In this document: positions 17,293 to 27,237 of the stretch, in pieces
How the letters are laid out: each line of letters starts with the position of its first letter
How positions within the stretch are numbered: the first letter of the stretch is position 1
From: an uncultured Alphaproteobacteria bacterium
GTDB taxonomy: Bacteria > Pseudomonadota > Alphaproteobacteria > HIMB59 > GCA-002718135
Reading direction: 5' to 3'
Assembly (NCBI GenBank): GCA_902514875.1
Contig: CABXSY010000002.1
Span: 76,083 to 123,635, forward strand
DNA: 47,553 nt
Notes under the pieces: generated by a model
The model's database searches: none
Told to the model about the DNA's origin: nothing
Seen by the model: only the letters and a program-made list of their open reading frames with translations
Program-made: the position numbers and the translations under genes

Positions 17293-18487
17293 GCTTATTA
17301 CAAGCTTCTTTTATTCTGTTGCAAGCATCTTCTAGAATTTCATCACTAGTTGCATATGATAATCTGAAATAAGGAGATAGACCAAATGCTGCTCCGTGAA
17401 CTCCTGCTACACCTTGATCTTCTAAAAGGTACGTCATGAAATCTTCATCATTGGAGATATGTTTTCCATTCGGTGTCATTTTTCCAATTATACCCTCACA
17501 ATTAGGATAAACGTAAAAAGCTCCTTCTGGTTTTTGACATGTAATTCCATCAATATCATTTAATTTATTCAATACTAAATCTCTTCGTTTTAAAAATTTT
17601 TTATTATGCTCGTTTATAAAATCCTGTGGACCACTAATTGCTTCAACTGCAGCAGCCATTGTGATTGAAGAAGTTGATGTTGTGCTTTGAGATTGTATTT
17701 TGTTCATAGCAGCAATGATCTCTTTTGGAGCCCCACAATATCCAAGTCTCCATCCTGTCATGCAATATGATTTTGAAACACCATTAAGTGTCAAGCATCT
17801 GTCTTTTAGTGAAGGTTCAATAGATGCTAGAGTATGAAATTCTACTTCATCGTAAACAATTTTTTCGTAGATATCATCACACATTATAAGAACATTAGGA
17901 TGTTTTTTTAATATAAGCGCTAAGTCTTCTAACTCTTTTTTTGAATAAACTGATCCGGTTGGATTGCTGGGACTGTTTAACATTAACCATTTTGTTTTAG
18001 AGTTAATATTTTTTTCTAGTTGTTCTGGTGTAATCTTAAAATTCTGTGATTGAGGACACTCAACTATAACAGGTTTCCCTTCTGCTAATAAAACAATATC
18101 TGGATAACTAACCCAAAAAGGAGCTGTTATAATAACTTCATCTCCAGGATTAATTGTTGCCATCATAGCATTATAGATAATGTGTTTTCCTCCAACACCA
18201 CATATGATTTCATCTAATTGATAATCTATATTATTATCTTCTCTGAATTTTTTCTGAATTGCTTTTTGTAATTCTGGAGTACCTTTACCTGGCACATATT
18301 TAGTTTTACCCTCTTCCATCGCTTTACAAGCTGCATCTCTTATATTTTTTGGTGTGTTAAAGTCTGGCTCACCTGCTGCAAGAACAATTACATCTTTACC
18401 CTCATCCTTCAAAGCCTTGGCTTTGACATTTATACCTACGGTCATTGAAGGTTTTATTTTACTCAGTCTATCTGCAACAAAATTCAT
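17285..18487 (-). CDS. aspC: Pyridoxal-phosphate aminotransferase, aspartate type
   Basis: The 400-residue class I/II aminotransferase has AAGEPDFNTP near residue 37, NSPSNPTG at 171-178, CDDIYEKIVYD near 203, and the PLP-binding SKSYCMTGWRLGY with Lys239. This is the Ib-subgroup aspartate aminotransferase pattern of alphaproteobacteria, linking glutamate/2-oxoglutarate to aspartate/oxaloacetate. Related enzymes also use prephenate or alanine. It directly abuts the TauE gene on the same strand (no spacer), so the two share a transcript. Confidence 0.9.
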   Translation of the reverse strand: MNFVADRLSKIKPSMTVGINVKAKALKDEGKDVIVLAAGEPDFNTPKNIRDAACKAMEEGKTKYVPGKGTPELQKAIQKKFREDNNIDYQLDEIICGVGGKHIIYNAMMATINPGDEVIITAPFWVSYPDIVLLAEGKPVIVECPQSQNFKITPEQLEKNINSKTKWLMLNSPSNPTGSVYSKKELEDLALILKKHPNVLIMCDDIYEKIVYDEVEFHTLASIEPSLKDRCLTLNGVSKSYCMTGWRLGYCGAPKEIIAAMNKIQSQSTTSTSSITMAAAVEAISGPQDFINEHNKKFLKRRDLVLNKLNDIDGITCQKPEGAFYVYPNCEGIIGKMTPNGKHISNDEDFMTYLLEDQGVAGVHGAAFGLSPYFRLSYATSDEILEDACNRIKEACNKLT

Positions 18488-19297
18488 TTAAATTATAAAA
18501 TGTTCAATAATTAGACTAGCACAAGTTAACAACAAAAAAAAAGCAAAAATCTTTCTTAATACTAACTTATCTATATTTGATGAAACTTTTGCGCCAATTC
18601 CAGCAGTAAATATACTAGTTATCGATATAAGAAAAACTATTATAATATTTACATAACCAAGAGAATAAATAGGAAGTTCATTAATATTTGACCCAGTATA
18701 CATAAACGTTAGTGTGCCTGGAAAAGCAATTAAAAAACCAAAAACAGCTGAAGTACCAACTGCTTCATGTATCTTTTTTGAAAACATTGTTAAAGTCGGA
18801 ACACTAAAACTACCACCGCCTATACCAATTGTTGCAGATAAAAAGCCAATAGAAGAGCTTATTGCAAAGTTAATTATATTTGATGATGGTATATCGTTAC
18901 TTACAATTATAGGGCTTTGTTGAAACAGCATATTTAATGAAATCAATAATGCTAGAATGACAAAAAGAATGACTAAACTCTGTCCTGAAATAGAACTCGC
19001 TGCAATTGACCCTACAATTGATCCTATTATTATTCCCATTGCCCATTTTTTTACAATTATCAAATTTGTATTTTTAATTTTAATATGGGATCTTATGGAA
19101 GAAATTGAAGTAAAACAAATTACACCAAGAGAAGAAGCTACAGAAACATGCATCACAATTTCAGAGCTGTAACCAAGATTAAGTAAAATAAAGTAAGTTA
19201 CAGGTACAATTATTATTCCACCTCCAACTCCTAATAATCCTGCAATAAAACCAGAGACTAGACCTGTTAATAAAAAAATAAATACTATTGAAGTCAA
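18488..19297 (-). CDS. TauE/SafE-family permease (putative sulfite or organic-anion exporter)
   Basis: The 269-residue protein has about eight membrane helices in two repeated halves. Each half begins with the glycine-rich family motif: GLLGVGGGIIIVPV near residue 20 and ATIGIGGGSFSVPTL near residue 155. TauE/SafE proteins move sulfite, sulfoacetate or other small anions across the inner membrane. The start is TTG at 19295-19297, as no ATG fits before the first helix. It lies upstream of the aminotransferase and diverges from the saccharopine genes over 65 bases. The substrate is not determined. Confidence 0.87.
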   Translation of the reverse strand: MTSIVFIFLLTGLVSGFIAGLLGVGGGIIIVPVTYFILLNLGYSSEIVMHVSVASSLGVICFTSISSIRSHIKIKNTNLIIVKKWAMGIIIGSIVGSIAASSISGQSLVILFVILALLISLNMLFQQSPIIVSNDIPSSNIINFAISSSIGFLSATIGIGGGSFSVPTLTMFSKKIHEAVGTSAVFGFLIAFPGTLTFMYTGSNINELPIYSLGYVNIIIVFLISITSIFTAGIGAKVSSNIDKLVLRKIFAFFLLLTCASLIIEHFII

Positions 19298-19362
19298 ATA
19301 AATTACCGTATTTTAAGTTTCATTAATGTAGTAAACAATTTAATATAAAAGTAAATAAGACT

Positions 19363-20490
19363 ATGAAACATGTGCATTGGATAGGAACAGGATTATCTTC
19401 TATACCGGGAATTAGAAGATTAGCTAAAAATTTAGAAAATTTTACAGTATGGAATAGAACTTTAGATAAGGCTATAAAGAGTATTGACCATGTAGATAAA
19501 AACAATGTGAATGCAAAACAGTTTGATGTTGATTTATTATTTAACGAAACAAACCCAGGTGATATTGTTATTTCTCAACTACCAGCAAACAAACATTTAG
19601 AAATAGCTGAACTTTGTTTAAAACATAAATGTCATTTTGCATCTACTAGTTACCTTAATCCAGAAATAAATTCGCTGAATGCAGATGTAAAAAAAGAAAA
19701 TTTAGTATTTATCAATGAGGTTGGTTTAGACCCAGGTATCGATCATTTTTTTTCTCATTTACTTGTCAGTGATCTTAAAAAAATCTCGACTGAAAAAACA
19801 GAAGTAGTTTATGAATCATATTGTGGGGGTTTTCCAGCAATTCCAAATGATTTCAAATACAAATTTAGTTGGTCTCCAGCTGGAGTAATTAAAGCCTTAA
19901 ACAATGATGCAAAATATATAACAAAAGGTAAAATAAATACTGTAACTCCTTATAAATCTATTAGTTCTTATTCAATATCTGGTGAAAATTTTGAAGCTTA
20001 TCCAAACAGAGATTCAACACCATATGTAAGTGAATACTTGTTTGATGAGAAATGGAAAGTCAAAGAGTTCGTAAGAGGAACTTTGCGACTTGATGGTTGG
20101 AAAGACGCGTGGCAAGATATCTTTTCTATGCTTGAAAATAAATCGGATAATATAGAAGCTGAGATCAATGAAAAAAGTAAAGAATTATTAAAAGATAATA
20201 AATACTTACCTGAGGAAGAAGATCGCGTTGTACTTTCTGTAAAACTTAAAGCTTTTGAAAATGATAATAAAATTTTTAATAGTTCTTATTTTTTAGATGA
20301 AAAAGGAAGTGGTGAAAATACCGCAATGGGTAAACTTGTATCAATTACTTTATCAGCTGCGATTGATCTAATTATGGATAATAAAATTGAGTCAGGTGTA
20401 AAAACTGCACCACATAAAACAGAAGATATAATGTATTTTTTTAAAATTTTAAAAGATTATAAAATTAATATCCAGCAAGAGAATGGATAA
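19363..20490 (+). CDS. Saccharopine dehydrogenase-like protein (LYS9/SDH type)
   Basis: The 375-residue Rossmann protein starts with a nucleotide site (HWIGTGLSSIPG at residues 4-15). It carries the saccharopine reductase core motifs NEVGLDPGIDHFFSH near residue 122, SYCGGFPAIPN and KFSWSPAGVIKAL near 155-180, and PNRDSTPYV near residue 215. Such enzymes interconvert saccharopine and aminoadipate semialdehyde plus glutamate. The next gene, overlapping by 8 bases, is a lysine-forming-type saccharopine dehydrogenase. The pair therefore most likely degrades lysine to aminoadipate semialdehyde in two steps. Carboxynorspermidine dehydrogenase is a related alternative, but the motifs fit saccharopine better. 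Confidence 0.82.
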   Translation: MKHVHWIGTGLSSIPGIRRLAKNLENFTVWNRTLDKAIKSIDHVDKNNVNAKQFDVDLLFNETNPGDIVISQLPANKHLEIAELCLKHKCHFASTSYLNPEINSLNADVKKENLVFINEVGLDPGIDHFFSHLLVSDLKKISTEKTEVVYESYCGGFPAIPNDFKYKFSWSPAGVIKALNNDAKYITKGKINTVTPYKSISSYSISGENFEAYPNRDSTPYVSEYLFDEKWKVKEFVRGTLRLDGWKDAWQDIFSMLENKSDNIEAEINEKSKELLKDNKYLPEEEDRVVLSVKLKAFENDNKIFNSSYFLDEKGSGENTAMGKLVSITLSAAIDLIMDNKIESGVKTAPHKTEDIMYFFKILKDYKINIQQENG

Positions 20491-21712
20491 TCAATTAACT
20501 AATATTGGTATTGTTAGAGAGTCTAGAAATGATGAAAATAGAACTCCTCTAGTCCCAGAACATATTAAAAAATACAAAGAAAGTAATCCAAATATTAATT
20601 TCATTATTCAGCCATCAAATAATAGATGTTTTTCTGATGAAGAATATGAATTATCAGGCGCTAAAATTAATGACAATTTAAATGAATGCTCAATAATATT
20701 CGGGGTTAAAGAAATTGATTCAAATATTTTAATTAATAATAGGACATATCTTTTTTTTTCTCACACCTTTAAAATTAATAAACAACAAAAAAATATTGAT
20801 AAAAATAAGAAAGACCTACTCTTATCAATTTTAAATAAAAAAATCACACTGATTGATTATGAAAATATCAGAGGTAAAAATGGTACTAGGAGTTTAGGTT
20901 TTGGAAGATTTGCAGGTATTGTTGGATGTTATAATACCTTAAATTTATTTCTCAAAATAATTGGAAAACAATCTCTTGCTAGTGCCTACAAAATCAATGA
21001 TTACGAAAGATTAGTGTTAAATTTAAAAAATTTATATTTTCCTAAAACTAAAATTCTTGTTACTGGTGATGGCAGGGTTTCAAAAGGAGTAATTGAACTT
21101 TTGAATCAAACAAACATTAAAGCAGTATCAAAAAAAGACTTTTTGGAAAAAAAATTTGATCAACCTATTTTTTGTAATTTGGAAACTAAAGATTATGTCA
21201 CAAATAATTCTTCCTCTTATTTTAGCCTTGAGCATTTCATTAATAATCCTCAAGATTATTCGAGTTCTGCATTACAATATTTAAAAGAAACTAATATTCT
21301 TATTAGTGCACATTATTGGGACCCATCTTCTCCAAAAATATTTGAGGGTGAAGACTTAAAAGATTTAGAAAATCTAAAAATTGTTGGCGATATTACTTGT
21401 GATATTAATGGCTCTATCCCAACTACAATACGATCAACAACAATTGAGAAACCAAATTATTGGATTGAAAGAAATAATTTAAAAGAAATAGATGAAAGTA
21501 ATGATGGAATTGCTGTTATGGCAGTTGATAATTTACCATCTGAATTACCTCGAAATTCAAGCACAGAATTTAGTGAAGGTATAATCAATGAGGTTCTTCC
21601 TTTTTTATTAAAAGAAGATGATGGAAGAATATTAAATGGAACAATAACAAGAGATGGTAGTTTTTTAGAAAAGTACAATTATTTAAATAATTATATTAAT
21701 ATTAATGAATAA
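20483..21712 (+). CDS. Saccharopine dehydrogenase, lysine-forming (LYS1/LKR) type
   Basis: The 409-residue protein has an AlaDH/PNT-type N-terminus, NIGIVRESRNDENRTPLVPEH at residues 7-27, and a later nucleotide-binding strand (TKILVTGDGRVSKGVIELL near 188-206) followed by the DITCDINGSIPTT motif near 302-314. These match the fungal LYS1 and plant LKR domains that join lysine and 2-oxoglutarate into saccharopine or reverse this. It overlaps the upstream SDH-like gene by 8 bases and uvrB by 8 bases. Order and coupling support a two-gene saccharopine pathway rather than the fused bacterial or plant LKR/SDH. Direction of flux is inferred. Confidence 0.83.
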   Translation: MDNQLTNIGIVRESRNDENRTPLVPEHIKKYKESNPNINFIIQPSNNRCFSDEEYELSGAKINDNLNECSIIFGVKEIDSNILINNRTYLFFSHTFKINKQQKNIDKNKKDLLLSILNKKITLIDYENIRGKNGTRSLGFGRFAGIVGCYNTLNLFLKIIGKQSLASAYKINDYERLVLNLKNLYFPKTKILVTGDGRVSKGVIELLNQTNIKAVSKKDFLEKKFDQPIFCNLETKDYVTNNSSSYFSLEHFINNPQDYSSSALQYLKETNILISAHYWDPSSPKIFEGEDLKDLENLKIVGDITCDINGSIPTTIRSTTIEKPNYWIERNNLKEIDESNDGIAVMAVDNLPSELPRNSSTEFSEGIINEVLPFLLKEDDGRILNGTITRDGSFLEKYNYLNNYININE

Positions 21713-23759
21713 AGCAGAAAAAAAACATCATCTCTCTTCTGAAATCACAACACCTTTTAAAATTGTCAGTGATTTTAATCCAAGTGGTGATCAGCCTGAA
21801 GCAATTAAAAGTATTGTTAAAAGTTTAAATGAAGGAGAACAAGAACAAGTTCTTTTAGGTGTCACTGGATCAGGTAAGACCTTTACAATGGCTAAAGTAA
21901 TTGAAAAAGTACAGAAACCCACTTTAATAATGGCACCAAACAAAACATTAGCAGCACAACTTTATGGCGAAATGAAAAACTTATTTCCAAATAATGCTGT
22001 TGAATATTTTGTCAGTTATTATGATTATTACACACCAGAAGCATATGTACCAAGATCTGATACATATATTGAAAAAGAATCTTCAATAAATGAACAAATT
22101 GATCGTCTAAGGCATTCAGCTACTAGATCTTTAGTGGAAAGAAGAGATACAATTATCGTAGCATCAGTTTCTTGTATTTATGGTATTGGATCAGTTGATG
22201 CTTATTCCTCAATGTCTTTTACTTTAGATAAAAATCAATCAATAAGTAGAGAGATAATTATCAGAAAGTTGGTTGAACTTTTATACAAACGTCGTGACAT
22301 GGACTTTAGAAGAGGTAGCTTTAGGGCTAAGGGAGATATATTAGAAATTTTCCCTTCACACTATGAAGATATTTCTTGGAAAATATCTATGTTTGGAGAT
22401 GATATAGAGAGTATAACACAAGTGGACCCACTTACTGGAGAGAAGCTTGGAGAACTTGAACAAATAAGAATCTTTGCAAATTCTCATTATGTAACTCCAA
22501 AGCCAACAATAAAAAAAGCAATTAATATGATTAAGAATGATCTAAAAAAACAATTAGAGATTTTTGAAAAAGAAAAAAAATACTTAGAAAGACAAAGGTT
22601 AGATGAGAGAACTACATTTGACTTAGAAATGATGGAAACTACTGGAAGCTGCAATGGTATTGAAAACTATTCTAGATATTTGTCAGGAAGAAAGCCAGGT
22701 GAGCCTCCTCCTACACTTTATGAATATATTCCGGAAGACTCTTTATTGTTTATAGATGAAAGCCATCAGACATGTGGTCAAATAGCTGGAATGTACAAAG
22801 GTGATTTTTCTAGAAAATCAACTTTAGCTCAATATGGTTTTAGACTACCAAGTTGTGTCGATAACAGGCCTTTAAAAAGAGAAGAATGGGACGCAATGCG
22901 TCCACAAACTATATTTGTAAGTGCAACACCAGGAGATTATGAACTTGAAAAGACAGGTGGTACCTTTGTTGAGCAAGTAATTAGACCAACAGGTTTAATT
23001 GATCCACCTATTGAGATAAGGCCAACTAAACATCAAATTGATAACTTAATTGATGAATGTAAAAAGACTATAGATAAAGGTCATCGTGTTCTAATCACAA
23101 CACTTACAAAAAAAATGGCCGAAGATCTTACTGAATATATTAATGAAGAAGGATTAAAGGTAAGGTATCTTCACTCTGATATCGATACATTAGAAAGAAT
23201 AGAAATTATTAGAGATCTAAGATTAGGAGTTTTTAATGTTTTAGTTGGAATAAATCTTCTTAGAGAAGGTTTAGATATTCCAGAATGCGCTTTGATGGCT
23301 ATTTTAGATGCTGATAAGGAAGGCTACCTTCGTTCTAGAACTAGTTTAATTCAGACGATTGGTAGAGCTGCGAGAAATGTTGAAAGTAAGGTGTTAATGT
23401 ATGCTGACAATATAACTACTAGCATGAAAGAAGCGATGGAAGAAACAGATAGAAGAAGATCTAAACAACTTGAATATAATGAAATTAATAAGATTACACC
23501 GGTTAGTATAAAAAAGAATATTCAAGAAATAATTGAAAATACTGCTGAACAAGATCATGTTACAGTTGAAATTGATAATGCTAAAGAATTAGTAGGAAAA
23601 GATTTAAACAGACATATCAAAAATTTAGAGAAGAAAATGAATGAATTTGCTTCAAAACTTGAATTTGAAGATGCAGCAAGATTACGAGATGAAATTAATA
23701 GATTAAAGGCAAAAGAAGTGGGTCTTTCTAATAAAGTTTTGCAGTTTAAAAAAAATTAA
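21705..23759 (+). CDS. uvrB: Excinuclease ABC subunit B
   Basis: The 684-residue helicase-like protein verifies DNA damage in nucleotide excision repair. It has Walker A GVTGSGKTF near residue 53, the beta-hairpin motif YYDYYTPEAYVP near 105-116, Walker B DESHQ near 352, motifs V/VI (GINLLREGLDIPE and IQTIGRAARN), and a C-terminal UVR motif (EKKMNEFASKLEFEDAARLRDEI). The N-terminus overlaps the end of the saccharopine gene, and the stop shares a base with the next ATG (TAATG). uvrA and uvrC are not in the window. Confidence 0.98.
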   Translation: MNKAEKKHHLSSEITTPFKIVSDFNPSGDQPEAIKSIVKSLNEGEQEQVLLGVTGSGKTFTMAKVIEKVQKPTLIMAPNKTLAAQLYGEMKNLFPNNAVEYFVSYYDYYTPEAYVPRSDTYIEKESSINEQIDRLRHSATRSLVERRDTIIVASVSCIYGIGSVDAYSSMSFTLDKNQSISREIIIRKLVELLYKRRDMDFRRGSFRAKGDILEIFPSHYEDISWKISMFGDDIESITQVDPLTGEKLGELEQIRIFANSHYVTPKPTIKKAINMIKNDLKKQLEIFEKEKKYLERQRLDERTTFDLEMMETTGSCNGIENYSRYLSGRKPGEPPPTLYEYIPEDSLLFIDESHQTCGQIAGMYKGDFSRKSTLAQYGFRLPSCVDNRPLKREEWDAMRPQTIFVSATPGDYELEKTGGTFVEQVIRPTGLIDPPIEIRPTKHQIDNLIDECKKTIDKGHRVLITTLTKKMAEDLTEYINEEGLKVRYLHSDIDTLERIEIIRDLRLGVFNVLVGINLLREGLDIPECALMAILDADKEGYLRSRTSLIQTIGRAARNVESKVLMYADNITTSMKEAMEETDRRRSKQLEYNEINKITPVSIKKNIQEIIENTAEQDHVTVEIDNAKELVGKDLNRHIKNLEKKMNEFASKLEFEDAARLRDEINRLKAKEVGLSNKVLQFKKN

Positions 23760-24763
23760 TGGATATTGTATTTTTAGAAACTAACCAAACTGGAATCATT
23801 AAACTAAATCGTCCTAAAGCTTTAAATGCTCTCAATTTAGAAATGGCAAAAAAATTCTATGACAAATTATTAGAATGGGAAGAAAAAGATAATATCTTAA
23901 GAGTATTATTAATTGGGGAAGGCAAACATTTTTGTGCAGGAGGTGATGTAAAATCTCTTGTTCTTGCTGGAAAAGAAAACTCGTTAAAACATAATTTTTT
24001 TAAAGTTGAGTATAAACTTAATTATTTAATAAGCCAATTTAGTAAAGAATTTCTCTCAGTTTGGAATGGTGTGGTAATGGGAGGTGGAGTTGGTTTATCA
24101 ATCTACGGTGATCACAGATTGGCAACTGACAATTCAAAATTCGCAATGCCAGAATCTTCCATTGGTTTTTTTCCAGATGTTGGTGGAAGTTATTTTTTAT
24201 CAAATCTTCCAGGTAATATTGGTAAGTATATTGGGTTAACAGGAGAGGTTTTAGGTTTAAATGAATTAATTTTTTTTGGGTTAGCAACACACTATTTTAA
24301 AAGTAATAAAATAGAGGATGTTAAAGAAAATTTTATTTCAAGAGGAGAAATTTTATTTGATAATTTTGAAGTAGAGAATGATACATATCTAATTAAAAAT
24401 ATGAATTTGATAAACGAATTATTCAATGGGAATATTAAAACAATCATATCAAATTTAAAAAATAATAATTCAGATTTTTCAAATAAAATTTTAGATGTTC
24501 TTTTAGTCAAGTGTCCAATGAGTCTTGCGATAAGCACTAAACTTATAGATGATGCAAAAGGTAAATCGTTAAAAGAATGTTTAGAAACTGAATTTCAATT
24601 AAGTCAAAAAATAGTATACCGTAGTGACTTTGATAATGGTGTAAATTCTGTGCTAATTTCAAAAGATCATAATCCTATTTGGGAACCATCAACAATAGAT
24701 GAAATAAAAATAGAAGATCTAGATTTTTATTTTGAAACTCATACTGAAAATCTTTATCTATAA
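23759..24763 (+). CDS. Enoyl-CoA hydratase-fold protein, 3-hydroxyisobutyryl-CoA hydrolase type
   Basis: The 334-residue crotonase-fold protein has LNRPKALNALNLEMA near residue 19, the CoA/oxyanion segment FCAGGDVKSL near 59-68, and the catalytic VVMGGGVGLSIYGDHRLATDNSKFAMPES region near 103-135 with a PDVGGSYFLS end. Length and the GGDVKSL and GLSIYGDHR patterns fit 3-hydroxyisobutyryl-CoA hydrolase, a valine breakdown enzyme, better than a simple hydratase of about 260 residues. It is coupled to uvrB by a one-base overlap and precedes the DMGDH-like gene by 8 bases. Confidence 0.83.
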   Translation: MDIVFLETNQTGIIKLNRPKALNALNLEMAKKFYDKLLEWEEKDNILRVLLIGEGKHFCAGGDVKSLVLAGKENSLKHNFFKVEYKLNYLISQFSKEFLSVWNGVVMGGGVGLSIYGDHRLATDNSKFAMPESSIGFFPDVGGSYFLSNLPGNIGKYIGLTGEVLGLNELIFFGLATHYFKSNKIEDVKENFISRGEILFDNFEVENDTYLIKNMNLINELFNGNIKTIISNLKNNNSDFSNKILDVLLVKCPMSLAISTKLIDDAKGKSLKECLETEFQLSQKIVYRSDFDNGVNSVLISKDHNPIWEPSTIDEIKIEDLDFYFETHTENLYL

Positions 24764-24771
24764 TATTATAA

Positions 24772-27219
24772 ATGAGTAATAAAATTCCCACTTCTGCTAA
24801 AGTAGTTGTAATAGGTGGTGGTATAGCTGGATGTTCTGTGGCTTATCATTTAGCAAAATTTGGATGGAAAGATGTGGTCTTGTTAGAAAGAGATCAATTA
24901 ACTTCTGGAACTACTTGGCATGCAGCAGGACTGATTGGTCAGATTGGTGCATCAGCAACCATTACAAAACTAAGAAATTATTCGTTAAATTTATATAAAG
25001 ACCTGGAAAAAGAAACAGGATTAGCAACAGGTTTAAAGCAAAACGGCTCTTTAACTATTGCAACAACTAATGATCGATTAGAAGAATTAAAAAGGCAAGC
25101 TACTTTTGCTCAAAGATTTAATATAGAAGTTAATGAATTAGAGAAAAATCAGATTAAGGATATTTATTCTCTTATAAATACTGATGATGTTGTTGGTGGA
25201 ATATTTATTCCAAAAGATGGTCAAGCAGATCCTGTTGGTATAACAAATGTTCTTGCTAAATCAGCAAAAATGTATGGAGCTCAAATATTTGAACATTGTT
25301 CTGTAAATAAAATCCTTACTAAAAATGGATCAATAGAAGGTGTGGATACAAAACATGGAAAAATTAAATGTGAGTATATTGTTCTAGCTTCTGGAATGTG
25401 GTCAAGGCAGATAGCAAATGATATTAACGTTAGTATACCGCTATATCCAAATGAACACTTCTATATATTAAGTGAGCCATTAAAAGAAATTTCTAAATCA
25501 CTTCCAGTTCTTAGAGATTACAATAATTGCTTATATTTAAAAGAGGATGCTGGAAAAATTTTAGTAGGAATTTTTGAGCCTAAAGCTAAACCTGCATTTA
25601 CTGATACGTATAAAGTGCCCAATGATTTTTCTTTTGGAGAACTACCTGAAGATTTTGATCATTTTGAACCACATTTAAGAAATGCTATGAAAAGAATACC
25701 AGCCCTTGAAAATGTAGGTATAAGAAAATTCTTTAACGGTCCTGAAGCTTTTACTCCAGATACAAATTATCTTTTAGGAGAAACACCAGAAGTAAAAAAC
25801 TTTTATGTTTGTTGTGGATTTAATAGTATTGGTATTCAAAGTGCTGGTGGTGCAGGAAAAGTAACTGCAGAATGGATGATGAACGGTGAAGTTAATGATG
25901 ATCTTTACTCCTTAGATATTTCAAGATTTGAAAAATTTCACTCTGAGACAAAATTTATAACTGAAAGAGTTACTGAGTCATTAGGAGATTTATATGCAAT
26001 GCACTGGCCCTACAAACAACATAAATCATCGAGAAATATTAAACTACTTCCTTTTCATAATGATTTGAAAAAGAAAGGAGCATGCTTTGGTCAAGTGGCT
26101 GGTTTTGAAAGACCAATGTGGTATGCTCTAAATGGTAAGAAACCAGAATATAAGTATAGTTATGGCTATCAAAATTGGTATGATGCAGCAAAGTATGAAA
26201 CAATAAATACAAGAAAAAACGCTGGTTTATTTGACTTAAGTGCCTTTGCAAAATTTGAAATTAAGGGAGACACTGCCTTCAATGATCTTCAACGAATATG
26301 CTGTAATAATATTAAAAATAATCCCGGTAATACAACTTACACGCAAATGCTTAATTCAAATGGCGGCATTGTTGCTGACTTAACAATTACTTGTATTGAT
26401 AAAAATTCTTTTCGTATTGTAACGGGTTCATCTGTGAGAGAACATGATAAAAAACATATTTCAGAAAATCTAAGTAAAAACACAACTTTAATTGATATCA
26501 CTGAAAGTTTAGCTTGTTTTGGTGTTTTTGGCCCTAAAAGTAGAGAAATTCTAACGGAAATATTTGGAGAACATTTTTCAAAAGATAATTTTAAATTTGG
26601 AACTGCTAAAGAAATTTCAATGAATAATGATAAATTAATTTTCCAAAGATTATCTTTTGTTGGTGAACTTGGTTGGGAAATTTATGTTCCTATAAATATA
26701 TCTAGAGAAATTTATTTAGAGTTAGTTAAAGTTGGAGAAAAAAATAACCTTTCGCATGCTGGTGCCCATGCACTAGATATCATGAGAATGGAAAAAGGAT
26801 ATTTACACTGGGGTCATGATATTTCTCCAGCTGAAAACCCTTTTGAAGCTGGATTAGAATTAACTGTTAAATTAAATAAAAAAACAGATTTTATTGGTAA
26901 AGAAGCTTTAAAAATAAAGAATAGAATTAAAAAGAAACAACTAACAAATTTTGTTTTAGAAAAATCTACACCAGGAAATCCACTCTTATTACATGATGAA
27001 CCTATTTATTATAAAAATAAAATTGTGGGAGAAACAACTTCTAGCAATTATTCATTTTGTTATAATAAAAATATGGTTTTTGGATATATAGATTCAGAAA
27101 TAGATTTAAAAAAATTAAATGGAAGTAATTTTGAAGTTGAGGTTGCTAAAAATAAATATGTTATGTCTGTTCAATTTAATCCATTGCATGATCCTGAGAA
27201 TAATTTTACAAAAATATAA
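24772..27219 (+). CDS. Dimethylglycine/sarcosine dehydrogenase-like FAD protein with aminomethyltransferase domain
   Basis: The 815-residue protein has an N-terminal FAD-binding oxidase domain (VVVIGGGIAGCSVAYHLA, residues 11-28) with TTWHAAG, whose His50 matches the covalent flavin site of DMGDH and SARDH. The C-terminal 400 residues resemble GcvT and folate-binding domains (LFDLSAFAKFEIKG, EKGYLHWGHDISPAENP). Such enzymes oxidise N-methyl groups of dimethylglycine, sarcosine or related amines and pass the carbon to tetrahydrofolate. Choline, betaine and related osmolytes are common marine carbon sources. The exact substrate is not determined. Confidence 0.87.
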   Translation: MSNKIPTSAKVVVIGGGIAGCSVAYHLAKFGWKDVVLLERDQLTSGTTWHAAGLIGQIGASATITKLRNYSLNLYKDLEKETGLATGLKQNGSLTIATTNDRLEELKRQATFAQRFNIEVNELEKNQIKDIYSLINTDDVVGGIFIPKDGQADPVGITNVLAKSAKMYGAQIFEHCSVNKILTKNGSIEGVDTKHGKIKCEYIVLASGMWSRQIANDINVSIPLYPNEHFYILSEPLKEISKSLPVLRDYNNCLYLKEDAGKILVGIFEPKAKPAFTDTYKVPNDFSFGELPEDFDHFEPHLRNAMKRIPALENVGIRKFFNGPEAFTPDTNYLLGETPEVKNFYVCCGFNSIGIQSAGGAGKVTAEWMMNGEVNDDLYSLDISRFEKFHSETKFITERVTESLGDLYAMHWPYKQHKSSRNIKLLPFHNDLKKKGACFGQVAGFERPMWYALNGKKPEYKYSYGYQNWYDAAKYETINTRKNAGLFDLSAFAKFEIKGDTAFNDLQRICCNNIKNNPGNTTYTQMLNSNGGIVADLTITCIDKNSFRIVTGSSVREHDKKHISENLSKNTTLIDITESLACFGVFGPKSREILTEIFGEHFSKDNFKFGTAKEISMNNDKLIFQRLSFVGELGWEIYVPINISREIYLELVKVGEKNNLSHAGAHALDIMRMEKGYLHWGHDISPAENPFEAGLELTVKLNKKTDFIGKEALKIKNRIKKKQLTNFVLEKSTPGNPLLLHDEPIYYKNKIVGETTSSNYSFCYNKNMVFGYIDSEIDLKKLNGSNFEVEVAKNKYVMSVQFNPLHDPENNFTKI

Positions 27220-27237
27220 TTTTTTACGATCTAATAT

